10,835 nt of DNA from Gammaproteobacteria bacterium (GTDB lineage: Bacteria > Pseudomonadota > Gammaproteobacteria > Tenderiales > Tenderiaceae): the NCBI GenBank assembly GCA_027001525.1, contig JALTMR010000455.1:1-10835 (forward strand), written 5' to 3'. A model generated the notes under the pieces. That model searched no databases and was not told the DNA's origin. It was given only the letters and a program-made list of their open reading frames with translations. The stretch's first letter is position 1, and each line of letters begins with the position of its first letter. Made by a program: the position numbers and the translations under genes. This document shows positions 1 through 6,390 of this stretch, piece by piece.

Positions 1-92
1 GCGCATTGGATATCGACCCGGGAAAAGAGTTCAAACGGGTGCCTGCGTGGAAACGGCGCAGGAAAAAGAGACAAAAAGCAAGCGAAATGTAA
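1..92 (+). CDS. Possible 3' end of an unidentified protein (partial)
   Basis: Reading from base 3, an open frame runs from the window edge to a TAA at 90-92 and gives 29 residues. The tail is strongly basic, with the stretch WKRRRKKRQK near its end, and finishes KASEM. A basic tail like this would suit a nucleic-acid-binding or membrane-anchored protein, but I do not recognise the family. The other plus frames are also open or nearly so here, so the frame choice rests only on the protein-like composition and on the stop lying just before an AT-rich intergenic region. Treat as a weak call. Confidence 0.3.
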   Translation, partial: ALDIDPGKEFKRVPAWKRRRKKRQKASEM

Positions 93-107
93 CTGCCGGG
101 CCAGGCC

Positions 108-320
108 TTATACACAGTGTAAAGATTGACCGCAAGCGCTTTGGATAACTTATTCAAAAATTTGACACACGTCACAAGAAATAAGCTAACTAACTGATTT
201 TTATAGCCAACAAATAATATGGCTAATATTTCACCAATATTTCATCCACTGCGCTGGAATAGACTTTAGGCCACCTTTGCCCAATTGACACACAGAGTTA
301 TCCACAGTTTCTGTGAATAA
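108..320. other. DnaA-box cluster in an AT-rich gap, origin-like
   Basis: Three 9-mers fit the DnaA-box consensus TTATNCACA: TTATACACA at 108-116 (+), TTATCCACA at 298-306 (+), and TTATTCACA read on the minus strand at 312-320. The last two face each other across 5 bases. Two one-mismatch boxes lie between: TTATCCAAA (minus, 140-148) and TTATTCAAA (plus, 150-158). The stretch from about 150 to 245 is markedly AT-rich and holds an 11-base tandem repeat (225-246), as expected of an unwinding region. This layout resembles gammaproteobacterial oriC. Against it: no dnaA, dnaN, rpmH or mnmG is visible and I see no GATC sites in 1-369. A plasmid origin, a titration site or a DnaA-regulated promoter are alternatives. 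Confidence 0.5.
225..246. repeat. Tandem 11-bp repeat in the AT-rich gap
   Basis: AATATTTCACC (225-235) is followed at once by AATATTTCATC (236-246), 10 of 11 bases identical. The pair lies in the AT-rich part of the DnaA-box region, one helical turn apart. It could be part of a DNA-unwinding element or a protein-binding direct repeat. Two copies of AT-rich sequence can also arise by chance. Confidence 0.5.
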
Positions 321-369
321 TGCGTAGTAATCGACATCTGTTCGGGAGACGCTCCCTGTCCCGCCTGTC

Positions 370-933
370 TTAGCCCACCAGGCACTGCGGTTCGGACTCA
401 CCCTCCGTGCTTCCATCCACATAGGGCAGCAACATATCCACCAGACGTGAAACATCGGCCTGATTACGAACATCGGCCCCCGCCACGCAGAGATTCAATC
501 CCATGGAGCCAAGCTCGCCCTGATAGTCCGCCACACTGGGGCCTCGTTCGGCCAGATCCATTTTGGTCAAACCCAGCACAATCTTGCCACTGAGCGCAAA
601 CTCCTTGTATTGATTCAGAAAAAAGCGCATATCCTGAAACGGATTGTCGCGTGAGTTATCGAGCAACAGGATCAGGCCATGCCCCCCCTGGGTGATGATG
701 TCCCACATGAAGCTGAAGCGCTCCTGGCCGGGGGTGCCATAGAGGTGAAGACGACGAGAGCGACCATTCAGCACACAATAGTCCATTGCCACGGTTGTGG
801 TCTCTTTGCGCTGACGGGTCATGTCGGAAGCTTGCTCATCGGTACTGAGCTGACGCCCCCGGGCCATGGTTTGAATTGCCGTACTTTTCCCCGCACCCAC
901 CGGACCAACAAAGATCAATTTCGTGTTACTCAT
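370..933 (-). CDS. MglA-like small Ras-type GTPase, copy 1
   Basis: A 187-residue GTP-binding protein of the bacterial Ras-like/MglA-related group (COG2229-like). The P-loop GPVGAGKS is at residues 10-17, a threonine-rich switch I region (KETTTVAMDY) at 43-52, the G3 region GTPGQ at 67-70 with the usual DxxG aspartate missing as in MglA, and the G4 motif is TKMD (123-126) rather than NKxD. Relatives act as GTP/GDP switches in polarity, motility or surface processes, often with Roadblock/LC7 partners; none is in this window. The ATG follows AGGGG with good spacing. The protein is paralogous to the GTPase at 1825-2376 and of almost the same length. It ends CLVG, a cysteine four residues from the end that the paralog shares. 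It is transcribed away from msrA. The substrate or partner of the switch is unknown. Confidence 0.9.
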   Translation of the reverse strand: MSNTKLIFVGPVGAGKSTAIQTMARGRQLSTDEQASDMTRQRKETTTVAMDYCVLNGRSRRLHLYGTPGQERFSFMWDIITQGGHGLILLLDNSRDNPFQDMRFFLNQYKEFALSGKIVLGLTKMDLAERGPSVADYQGELGSMGLNLCVAGADVRNQADVSRLVDMLLPYVDGSTEGESEPQCLVG

Positions 934-1270
934 ACTGCACCCCTGAAGACCGGCCAGACATCTCCGGCCTTATTGTTATTAGCTATTATTGTGTGATCAG
1001 ACTGACCACCCGCCCCGCCATCCCCCGGCACCTCCGCACAACCTGTACAGTGCCGAGGCAGCTAGCGGACAGGGCGGGGAAAACATTAGGCTTTTTTGTC
1101 ACAGCCCAGCCCCCTTCCTGCGTTACCGAGCGAGGCAGCAGGAGAAATAACCAGTGAAGCCGTCTGAGCATGCCAAGCGACGAAAAGACTATCACGTTCT
1201 TCCTACCGTTTTAGTCAGAATATCGTCAAAGATTGTCAATGCCCGCCCACCTAAGAGAGACCTATTTTTT
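934..1270. other. Divergent intergenic region between GTPase 1 and msrA
   Basis: This 337-base gap must carry the promoters for both divergent genes. An AT-rich block at about 971-993 lies 40-60 bases upstream of the GTPase start on the minus strand and is the likeliest place for its -10 element. An 8-base palindrome CTGTACAG sits at 1043-1050. An AGGAG followed by GTG (1154) could start translation 39 codons upstream of my msrA start. No convincing -35/-10 pair or RNA gene was found. Confidence 0.4.
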
Positions 1271-1849
1271 ATGGACAAACAGACAGTTAGCCGAGATCAC
1301 CTCAACCCACCCCGCCCTGCCGGGCAAGAGCTGGCCATGTTTGGCATGGGCTGCTTCTGGGGAGCAGAAAGGATGTTCTGGCAGACGCGGGGCGTGCTCA
1401 GCACGGCCGTTGGCTATGCAGCAGGCCATTCGCCAAATCCCGATTACGAGGCAGTTTGTTCTGGTGAAACGGGGCATAACGAAGTGGTGCAAGTGGTGTT
1501 CGATGCCGGGGAAATCAGCTATGAGGCACTGCTGGGACTATTCTGGGAAAACCACGACCCGACGCAGGGGATGCGCCAGGGGAATGATGTGGGCAGCCAG
1601 TACCGCTCAGGCATTTATGTCTACGGCGAGGCACAACGGCAGGCGGCATTCGCGTCGCGAGAGAGATACCAGGCTGCGCTCAACGAAGCCGGCCACGGCC
1701 GGAAAATCACCACAGAAATCAGCAGCGCTCCCCACTTTTACCGCGCCGAACACTACCACCAGCACTACCTGGCAAAGAACCCGGCAGGCTACTGTGGGCT
1801 AGGCGGCACGGGGGTTCGCTACCCTCAAGCCACACAGCATGACGCCTGA
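1271..1849 (+). CDS. msrA: Peptide-methionine (S)-S-oxide reductase MsrA
   Basis: MsrA reduces methionine-S-sulfoxide, free or in proteins, using thioredoxin. From the ATG at 1271 the protein has 192 residues and aligns with E. coli MsrA along its length. The catalytic motif GCFWG is at residues 27-31 (Cys28); VCSGETGH (62-69), [15 protein letters not shown] and QYRSGIY follow, and the resolving-cysteine motif YCGLGG holds Cys175. Cysteines 28, 63 and 175 fall at a constant offset of 23 from E. coli Cys51, Cys86 and Cys198. The E. coli Cys206 position is Arg183, so recycling must use two cysteines. Start choice is uncertain: GTG at 1154 has a better ribosome site (AGGAG) and would add 39 residues that look neither like a signal peptide nor like known MsrA N-termini. 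The last 25 bases overlap the 3' end of the convergent GTPase gene. Confidence 0.95.
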   Translation: MDKQTVSRDHLNPPRPAGQELAMFGMGCFWGAERMFWQTRGVLSTAVGYAAGHSPNPDYEAVCSGETGHNEVVQVVFDAGEISYEALLGLFWENHDPTQGMRQGNDVGSQYRSGIYVYGEAQRQAAFASRERYQAALNEAGHGRKITTEISSAPHFYRAEHYHQHYLAKNPAGYCGLGGTGVRYPQATQHDA

Positions 1850-2376
1850 TCACCCTCGATGCTGATCAGGGCCTGGTTAATCAATGCCACCATGGCGGCG
1901 GAATCACGCACATCGGTGGTGCAAACCGGACAATCCACCCCCTGAGCGGCGAGCGCCTGGCGATAATCCTCTATGCAAAGGCCGGTGGGCGTGAGATCCG
2001 TTTTCGTCACCGCCACCACCAGTGCGCCCTGCTCTGCATAGGCGCTAAATTCGCCGAGATAGAAACTCAGATCCTGCAACGGTGCAGGACGCGAGTTATC
2101 CAGCAACAGCACGATGCCGTCACCGCCCAGACTGAGAATGTCCCACATGAAACGAAAGCGCTCCTGGCCGGGCAAGCCGTAGAGATGCAGCTTCTGCCCT
2201 CCCTGAAGCGCGAGGGCACCGTAATCGAGGGCCACGGTGGTGGTCTCTTTCCACTGTGCCGTCATGTCCGTGGCCCGCTCATCGGTGCAGACCATGTCGG
2301 CATCCATCGCCGTGTGAATAGCCGTGGTCTTGCCTGCGCCGACGGGCCCAATAAAAATCAATTTTGTATTGCTCAT
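1825..2376 (-). CDS. MglA-like small Ras-type GTPase, copy 2
   Basis: A 183-residue paralog of the GTPase at 370-933; both begin MSNTKLIF and share over half their residues by eye. P-loop GPVGAGKT (10-17), switch [11 protein letters not shown] (43-52), G3 region GLPGQ (67-71) again without the DxxG aspartate, and G4 motif TKTD (124-127). As in copy 1 the role is probably a GTP/GDP switch for a cell-surface or polarity process, which is inferred from the family only. The ATG follows AGGGATGAT, a good ribosome site. The protein ends CCVA, with a cysteine four from the end as in copy 1. The stop lies inside the msrA coding region, giving a 25-base tail-to-tail overlap. Only 24 bases separate the start from the palindromic element at 2401-2567, so its promoter lies in or beyond that element. 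Confidence 0.9.
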   Translation of the reverse strand: MSNTKLIFIGPVGAGKTTAIHTAMDADMVCTDERATDMTAQWKETTTVALDYGALALQGGQKLHLYGLPGQERFRFMWDILSLGGDGIVLLLDNSRPAPLQDLSFYLGEFSAYAEQGALVVAVTKTDLTPTGLCIEDYRQALAAQGVDCPVCTTDVRDSAAMVALINQALISIEGDQASCCVA

Positions 2377-2400
2377 ATCATCCCTGCTATTGCCGTTTTT

Positions 2401-2567
2401 TTAAGGGCACCTCTGTTAATTCCGGATGCGGCAGATTGAATCCCAACTTCGTTACATCCAGGCGCAAATTGCGGGTAATAGCGGGACTATTGCCAAAATT
2501 TGCAACGCCGATGTGGCGGATTTGGGGTTTAAGATGCGCTTTCATGAATTAATTGAGGTGCCCTTAA
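2401..2567. mobile_element. MITE-like palindromic element with TTAA flanks
   Basis: Terminal inverted repeats match at 16 of 18 bases: GGGCACCTCTGTTAATTC at 2405-2422 and its inverted copy ending at 2563. Both ends are flanked by TTAA (2401-2404 and 2564-2567), which fits a 4-bp target duplication but is self-complementary and so cannot be told from an extension of the repeats. The interior is itself an imperfect palindrome, with a central hairpin formed by GCAAATTGCGGGTAATAG near 2464 and its counterpart near 2493-2510, so the whole 159 bp could fold into one long cruciform or RNA hairpin. It is too short for a transposase. Short terminal repeats and TTAA or YTAR sites suggest mobilisation by an IS5-type transposase elsewhere, which is inference. 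It lies in the promoter region of the minus-strand GTPase. Confidence 0.75.
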
Positions 2568-2738
2568 CTGCTTATCTGTGTCGCAAAGACCATTCTGGAC
2601 TGCATTGAACCGCGAACAAAGCCACAATTCAGGCGAGTGGACCAGATCTGTTTTTTCGTCGTGATTCGGCAACGCCTTGTATGCGACAATCCACCACACT
2701 CTTCACAGCCCAATAAAACCAACAACAAAGGCCCTGCC
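2568..2738. other. Leader region of the GH18 gene
   Basis: These 171 bases separate the palindromic element from the hydrolase start. The hydrolase frame is open from 2637, but the residues encoded before 2739 look untranslated and lie in front of a clear signal peptide. The promoter should be here; no strong -35/-10 pair could be picked. Confidence 0.3.
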
Positions 2739-3854
2739 GTGAATCGTCCCAACCGCCGCGCCCGTCCCCGTGCCATCGCCGCCTCACGCGCCCTCCTTGC
2801 TGCCGTGCTCGCATCGCTGCTTGGCACCTTTGCCACCAATTCATACGGCCAGGTCGCGGCGCACCAGCCCACCCGTTGGGTCGGAGGCTGGCTGACTTAC
2901 TGGCAATTTGAACAGGGACTGGAATCGATCCGCCACAGCCCGGATACGTTCCAGGACATCTACTTTTTCATCGGCCAGCTGTCACCCAGCGGCGACCCAA
3001 TGCTTGCCGCATCGAAACACGACTACCGCGCCACCATTCAACAGCTCAAAACACAGGGAAAGCGGAGCTGGCTAACGGTGGTAAACGATGTGGTCAGCCC
3101 GGATCAAAAAGCGATATTAAAAGATCCCTATGTGGTATCCCGCCTGTTAGCCAGCCACCAGAGCCGCCAACAGCACATCACCCACCTCGTCTCGCTGGCC
3201 AGCGAGTACGGCTTTTACGGCATCGATATCGACTATGAAAGCCTCAGGCACAGAGACCGCAGCCGGTTCTCTCTGTTCATCGAAGAGCTGGCACAGGCCC
3301 TCCAGCCACACAACATCAGGCTGGCTGTCACGGTGCAGCCAAAAGTCAGGGACCAACGTCGCCATGGCGCCGGGGTCAATGACTGGCAACGTCTGTGCCG
3401 CGTCGCCGACCGGCTACAAATCATGCTCTACAACGAACACAGCGGCAAAACAGGCCCCGGCCCCATAGCCAGCACAGCCTGGATCGAAAAAGTCCTCGAC
3501 CACGCAGAGCAAAAGTGCCCGGCGGAGAAGATAGTCCCCAGCCTCAAGGTCCTGGGGGCAACCTGGGAGCAGCACAAGGTCCGCGGCACCACATACCAGC
3601 AGGCCGTGACGCTGGTCAGGCAACACAACGCCACCGTCGAACGCGCCCGCGACCAGGTGCCCCACTTCACCATTGCCGGACCAAACGCCACCCGAACCAC
3701 CTATTACGAAGATGGGCGCAGCATGGCGAACAAACTCACCATGCTCCAGGCCCGAGGCTACAACCAGGTCATGCTATGGCGGCTGGGCTCTTACGATTTG
3801 GAGATCAACAGACGGCTACAGGCCTTCAGAAAGGCCGGACTGCGGGGTGAATAG
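2739..3854 (+). CDS. Secreted GH18-type glycoside hydrolase (SleL/YaaH-like)
   Basis: From the GTG at 2739 the protein has 371 residues. It opens with a signal peptide: a basic stretch (RPNRRARPR), a hydrophobic core (ALLAAVLASLLGTF) and likely cleavage near SYG-QVA at about residue 37. The rest is a single GH18-like barrel. The motif YGIDIDYES supplies the DxDxE catalytic signature with Asp163, Asp165 and Glu167 as the proton donor; the late segment MLYNEHSGKTGPGPIAS matches the MxYD...GPVA region of spore-cortex and peptidoglycan-type GH18 enzymes. There the usual Asp of YD is Asn, a change at a substrate-contact position. No LysM or carbohydrate-binding module is attached. Likely a periplasmic or secreted enzyme on an N-acetylglucosamine polymer; peptidoglycan or chitin cannot be told apart. 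Start chosen because AAAGG precedes the GTG at proper spacing and it begins the signal peptide; an in-frame GTG at 2637 would bury the signal. Apparently monocistronic. Confidence 0.85.
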   Translation: MNRPNRRARPRAIAASRALLAAVLASLLGTFATNSYGQVAAHQPTRWVGGWLTYWQFEQGLESIRHSPDTFQDIYFFIGQLSPSGDPMLAASKHDYRATIQQLKTQGKRSWLTVVNDVVSPDQKAILKDPYVVSRLLASHQSRQQHITHLVSLASEYGFYGIDIDYESLRHRDRSRFSLFIEELAQALQPHNIRLAVTVQPKVRDQRRHGAGVNDWQRLCRVADRLQIMLYNEHSGKTGPGPIASTAWIEKVLDHAEQKCPAEKIVPSLKVLGATWEQHKVRGTTYQQAVTLVRQHNATVERARDQVPHFTIAGPNATRTTYYEDGRSMANKLTMLQARGYNQVMLWRLGSYDLEINRRLQAFRKAGLRGE

Positions 3855-4160
3855 CCAAACAATCGCTTGAATATTCCCGATCCACGACTACCCTGACCAT
3901 TTTCAACAGGAAAAAAACGACAATTGCATGGTATTTTAATCGCTTCAAGACCGCTAACCCCCCTCGCCACCACCGCCAGCCCTACATTCACAATGCTTCA
4001 CAATAGCGACCCATTCATTGCTTGTGGTTAATTGGCAAAAACGGTCATCATACAGGGCACAGAAATAGACAGGGACAAAAACAAAAACCCCCTTTCTTTT
4101 TAGTAAGTTAAAACACGTACAAAAACAGCGTTAATTATAGATACCGGCAGAGGGATTACT
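3855..4160. other. Intergenic region upstream of the response regulator
   Basis: A 306-base gap, AT-rich in its second half. It holds a helical-turn direct repeat at 3987-4004 (listed separately), a pair of AATCGCTT repeats at 3861 and 3938, and an A/T-rich run (4080-4140) just before the ribosome site. No terminator hairpin for the preceding hydrolase gene was seen. Candidate -35/-10 pairs such as TTGTGG (4022) with CATCAT (4046) are weak. Confidence 0.4.
3987..4004 (+). promoter_or_regulatory. Direct repeat, possible response-regulator operator
   Basis: The 8-mer TTCACAAT occurs twice, at 3987-3994 and 3997-4004, separated by GC, giving a 10-base period. OmpR/PhoB regulators bind head-to-tail half-sites one helical turn apart, and the next gene encodes such a regulator, so autoregulation is plausible. 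This is inference from spacing and position only. Confidence 0.35.
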
Positions 4161-4856
4161 GTGAGAATCGCACTAGTTGAGGACGACCCGACTCAAACAC
4201 AACAGTTGACAGAGTGGGTAAAAGATGCAGGCCATAGCATTCATTGCTTCAGCAACGGCCAGGCCTTCAACCAGGCCATACGGCGGGAAAGCTTTGACAT
4301 GGTGATCATGGACTGGAACCTGCCTGATACCACCGGCCTGCAACTGCTCCAGCAGCTCCGGGAGAGCAGCACCCTGATGGCCATTTTGTTTATCACCAGC
4401 CGGGACTCTGAAGCCGACATCGTCTCGGCACTCAGCGAGGGCGCAGACGACTACCTGGTGAAGCCGATCCGCAAGGCGGAAACGCTGGCCAGGATTGCCT
4501 CGATCCTTCGACGCACCTTCGGGCAGACCAAAGAGAGCGACAAGGAGCACTATCCGCCCTTCACGCTAAACCACAACTATTTCACCGTGGCTCTGGATGA
4601 TGAGACAATCCAGCTGACGCCCAAGGAGTACGACCTGACCTGCTTCATGTTTCAAAACCATGGCCGCCTGCTCTCTCGCAACCATATTCTGGAGAGCGTA
4701 TGGGGCCTGTCGTCGGACCTGTCAACGCGCACCGTTGACACCCACATCAGCAAGGTTCGGCGTAAACTTGGGTTGAAACCCGAACGGGGCTGGCGTCTGA
4801 TATCGGTCTACCAATACGGTTACCGGCTGGAGTCGCTCAACAGCGCAAACGAATAG
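4161..4856 (+). CDS. OmpR/PhoB-family response regulator
   Basis: A 231-residue two-domain DNA-binding response regulator. The receiver domain (about 1-118) has the acidic pocket EDD at 7-9, phospho-acceptor Asp51 in MVIMDWNLPDTTG, the switch Thr79 in FITSRDS and Lys101 in LVKPIR. The C-terminal winged helix (about 130-228) carries the family marks LTPKEYDL, the recognition-helix segment RTVDTHISKVRRKLG and a terminal GYRL. Start is GTG, supported by GAGGG seven bases upstream. The gene opens a probable operon: 23 bases separate it from the LysM/FecR gene, and the CHASE2 kinase follows. It is therefore the likely phosphate acceptor of that kinase, though the pairing is inferred from position. 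A direct repeat upstream may be its own operator. Targets are unknown. Confidence 0.95.
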   Translation: MRIALVEDDPTQTQQLTEWVKDAGHSIHCFSNGQAFNQAIRRESFDMVIMDWNLPDTTGLQLLQQLRESSTLMAILFITSRDSEADIVSALSEGADDYLVKPIRKAETLARIASILRRTFGQTKESDKEHYPPFTLNHNYFTVALDDETIQLTPKEYDLTCFMFQNHGRLLSRNHILESVWGLSSDLSTRTVDTHISKVRRKLGLKPERGWRLISVYQYGYRLESLNSANE

Positions 4857-4879
4857 CAGAGATCATCAAGGGGAGTCGC

Positions 4880-6232
4880 ATGTTTCGATTTCGGTATTTC
4901 AGAAAAACCAGCCAACGCTGCTCACTCCTTTCCCTCACAGCGCTGCTGATTGGCCTCTCCAGCCTGTCGCAGGGTGTCGTCGCTGAAGACTGGAGCTACA
5001 CCGTGCGCCCCGGTGACAGCTTGTGGAAAATTGCCGACACCTACCTCATCAACCCTGGCTACTGGCGCAAGGTGCAAGAGCTCAACGGCATTGGCAAGAC
5101 CCGCCAGCTCTCTCCCGGCACCCGCCTGACCATCCCGGTGGAGTGGCTCAAGCAGCAACCGGCCAGTGCCAGCATCGTCACCTTTCGGGGCGATATCGAA
5201 CTCATCAGAAAAGACAAGGCCGGGCCACTGCCCTCGAACAATACTCTCTACGCCGGCGATGGCATTCGGACCGGCAAAAACAGCAGCATCAACATCAAAT
5301 TCAGTGACGGATCACAGATCACCATCTTCCCCAGCTCGGAGATCTACCTGGAGACACTGAAGGCGCAAGAAGAGGAACGGCTGACCAGCACCGCCATCAA
5401 GATTGTCCGTGGTCGCGTCGTCAATCACGTCACCCGCCAGAGCAAGGGCAGCCGTTATGAAGTCAACACCCCGGCCGCCGTCGCGGCGGTGCGTGGCACC
5501 ACGTTTCGTATCGGCGCTGACGATGGTGGCGAAGTGATGCGCAGCGAAGTGCTCACCGGTGCCGTGGGGGTCAGCGGCAGCGGCGTCACACAGCATGTCA
5601 GCGCCGGTTACGCCACCATCGCCAAAGTGGGCAGCCCACCGATTGCGCCCCGGCGCCTCCCCGCCGCCCCGGATCTCTCCAGCCTGAGCAGACGCACCAC
5701 AGCCCAAAGCATCACCTATCAGTGGCCCATGCTGACCGACATCAACAGCTACCGTGCCCAGCTGGCGCTGGATGACACCTTTTCGCAGATAGTCAGTGAA
5801 AAGGTGGTGGAAGCCCCCCGGGTCACCTGGGATGCGCTAACGCCTGCCACCTATTTCATGCAGGTGCGGGGCATCGATGAACTGGGGCTGGAGGGCTTCA
5901 GCGCCCAGCACACCTTCAGCGTTGATGCGCCGCTTCAGGCCCCCAGCCTGAGAACCCCGCGGGATGGTGCGACGCTCCGCAATGGCCAGCCTTTTATGGC
6001 GTGGTCCAACGTTCCTGATGCCAACTTCTACCTGCTGCAACTGGCCTCGGACGCCGATTTCAGCCGCGACCTGGAAGAGGTCAGCGGCCTGGTGAACAAC
6101 AACTTCAAGCCCGCTGCGGCACTGGCTGCGGGGCAACACTATTGGCGCGTTCAAAGCGTTAGCCGCCATGGTGAAAAGAGCGCTTTCAGCGCGGCAAGAA
6201 GTTTTACCGTCGAGCCAGCCGACAAGCCCTGA
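4880..6232 (+). CDS. Exported LysM + FecR protein with two beta-sandwich repeats
   Basis: A 450-residue exported protein. A signal peptide (basic start, core LLSLTALLIGLSSL, likely cleavage after VVA at 35) is followed by a LysM domain at about 38-86 (YTVRPGDSLWKIADTY ... LSPGTRLTIP), which binds N-acetylglucosamine glycans. A FecR domain spans about 126-247, with GDGIRTGKNSSINIKFSDGS, the core NTPAAVAAVRGTTFRI and a closing LTGAVGVSG. Two fibronectin-III-like repeats follow at about 272-348 and 355-445; each has a W near its start, an L-ALDDTF/L-ASDADF strand and a Y-Q-V-R/YWRVQS strand. No transmembrane segment follows the signal, so it should be periplasmic and peptidoglycan-associated. 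AAGGGGAG precedes the ATG. Its place between regulator and kinase suggests it feeds wall or envelope status to the kinase's CHASE2 domain. It lacks the cytoplasmic anti-sigma part of classical FecR, and no sigma gene is near. Confidence 0.9.
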   Translation: MFRFRYFRKTSQRCSLLSLTALLIGLSSLSQGVVAEDWSYTVRPGDSLWKIADTYLINPGYWRKVQELNGIGKTRQLSPGTRLTIPVEWLKQQPASASIVTFRGDIELIRKDKAGPLPSNNTLYAGDGIRTGKNSSINIKFSDGSQITIFPSSEIYLETLKAQEEERLTSTAIKIVRGRVVNHVTRQSKGSRYEVNTPAAVAAVRGTTFRIGADDGGEVMRSEVLTGAVGVSGSGVTQHVSAGYATIAKVGSPPIAPRRLPAAPDLSSLSRRTTAQSITYQWPMLTDINSYRAQLALDDTFSQIVSEKVVEAPRVTWDALTPATYFMQVRGIDELGLEGFSAQHTFSVDAPLQAPSLRTPRDGATLRNGQPFMAWSNVPDANFYLLQLASDADFSRDLEEVSGLVNNNFKPAAALAAGQHYWRVQSVSRHGEKSAFSAARSFTVEPADKP

Positions 6233-6389
6233 CAGACGATTGAGACGCTATGCAGATGGCACGATACGTCGTTAAAATCAGCCACACAGCCGAAGGGCGA
6301 GCACAAGGAGTGGCTGTCTGCTCCCGCAAACCGCGTCCTATCGGCTGGTTTGTCTGCGTCCCGCGCGCCTCTGAACAAACACCACACTA
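6233..6389. other. FecR-kinase spacer with two stem-loops
   Basis: Two perfect inverted repeats lie in this intra-operon gap: CAGCCAC (6279-6285) with GTGGCTG (6310-6316), and CAAACC (6327-6332) with GGTTTG (6347-6352). Neither is followed by a T run, so they do not look like intrinsic terminators. The phrase GTCTGC followed by CCCGC occurs twice, in and after the second hairpin. They could set the stability or translation of the kinase part of the message, which also lacks a clear ribosome site. Confidence 0.4.
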
Positions 6390-6390
6390 G
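6250..6390 (+). CDS. Possible 46-residue small protein, stop overlapping kinase start
   Basis: An ATG at 6250, 17 bases after the FecR-gene stop, opens 46 codons ending in TAG at 6388-6390. The last base of the stop is the first base of the kinase GTG, the overlap type seen in coupled translation. The product would start MQMARYVVKISH, contains two cysteines and several arginines, and has no recognisable domain, signal peptide or membrane helix. The ribosome site is weak (GAGACG). It may be real, a leader whose translation lets ribosomes reach the kinase start, or a chance frame in an untranslated spacer. Confidence 0.3.
   Translation: MQMARYVVKISHTAEGRAQGVAVCSRKPRPIGWFVCVPRASEQTPH

Noticed and set aside
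345..357. Perfect hairpin GGGAG-ACG-CTCCC as a terminator for GTPase 1
   Set aside because: The stem is only five pairs and no T run follows on the minus strand.
2426..2608. 60-codon plus-strand frame in and beyond the palindromic element
   Set aside because: It reads through the inverted repeats of the element, has no domain, and its sequence is explained by the palindrome.
5312..5707. 131-codon minus-strand frame
   Set aside because: Antisense to the FecR domain, with composition typical of a shadow frame and no ribosome site.
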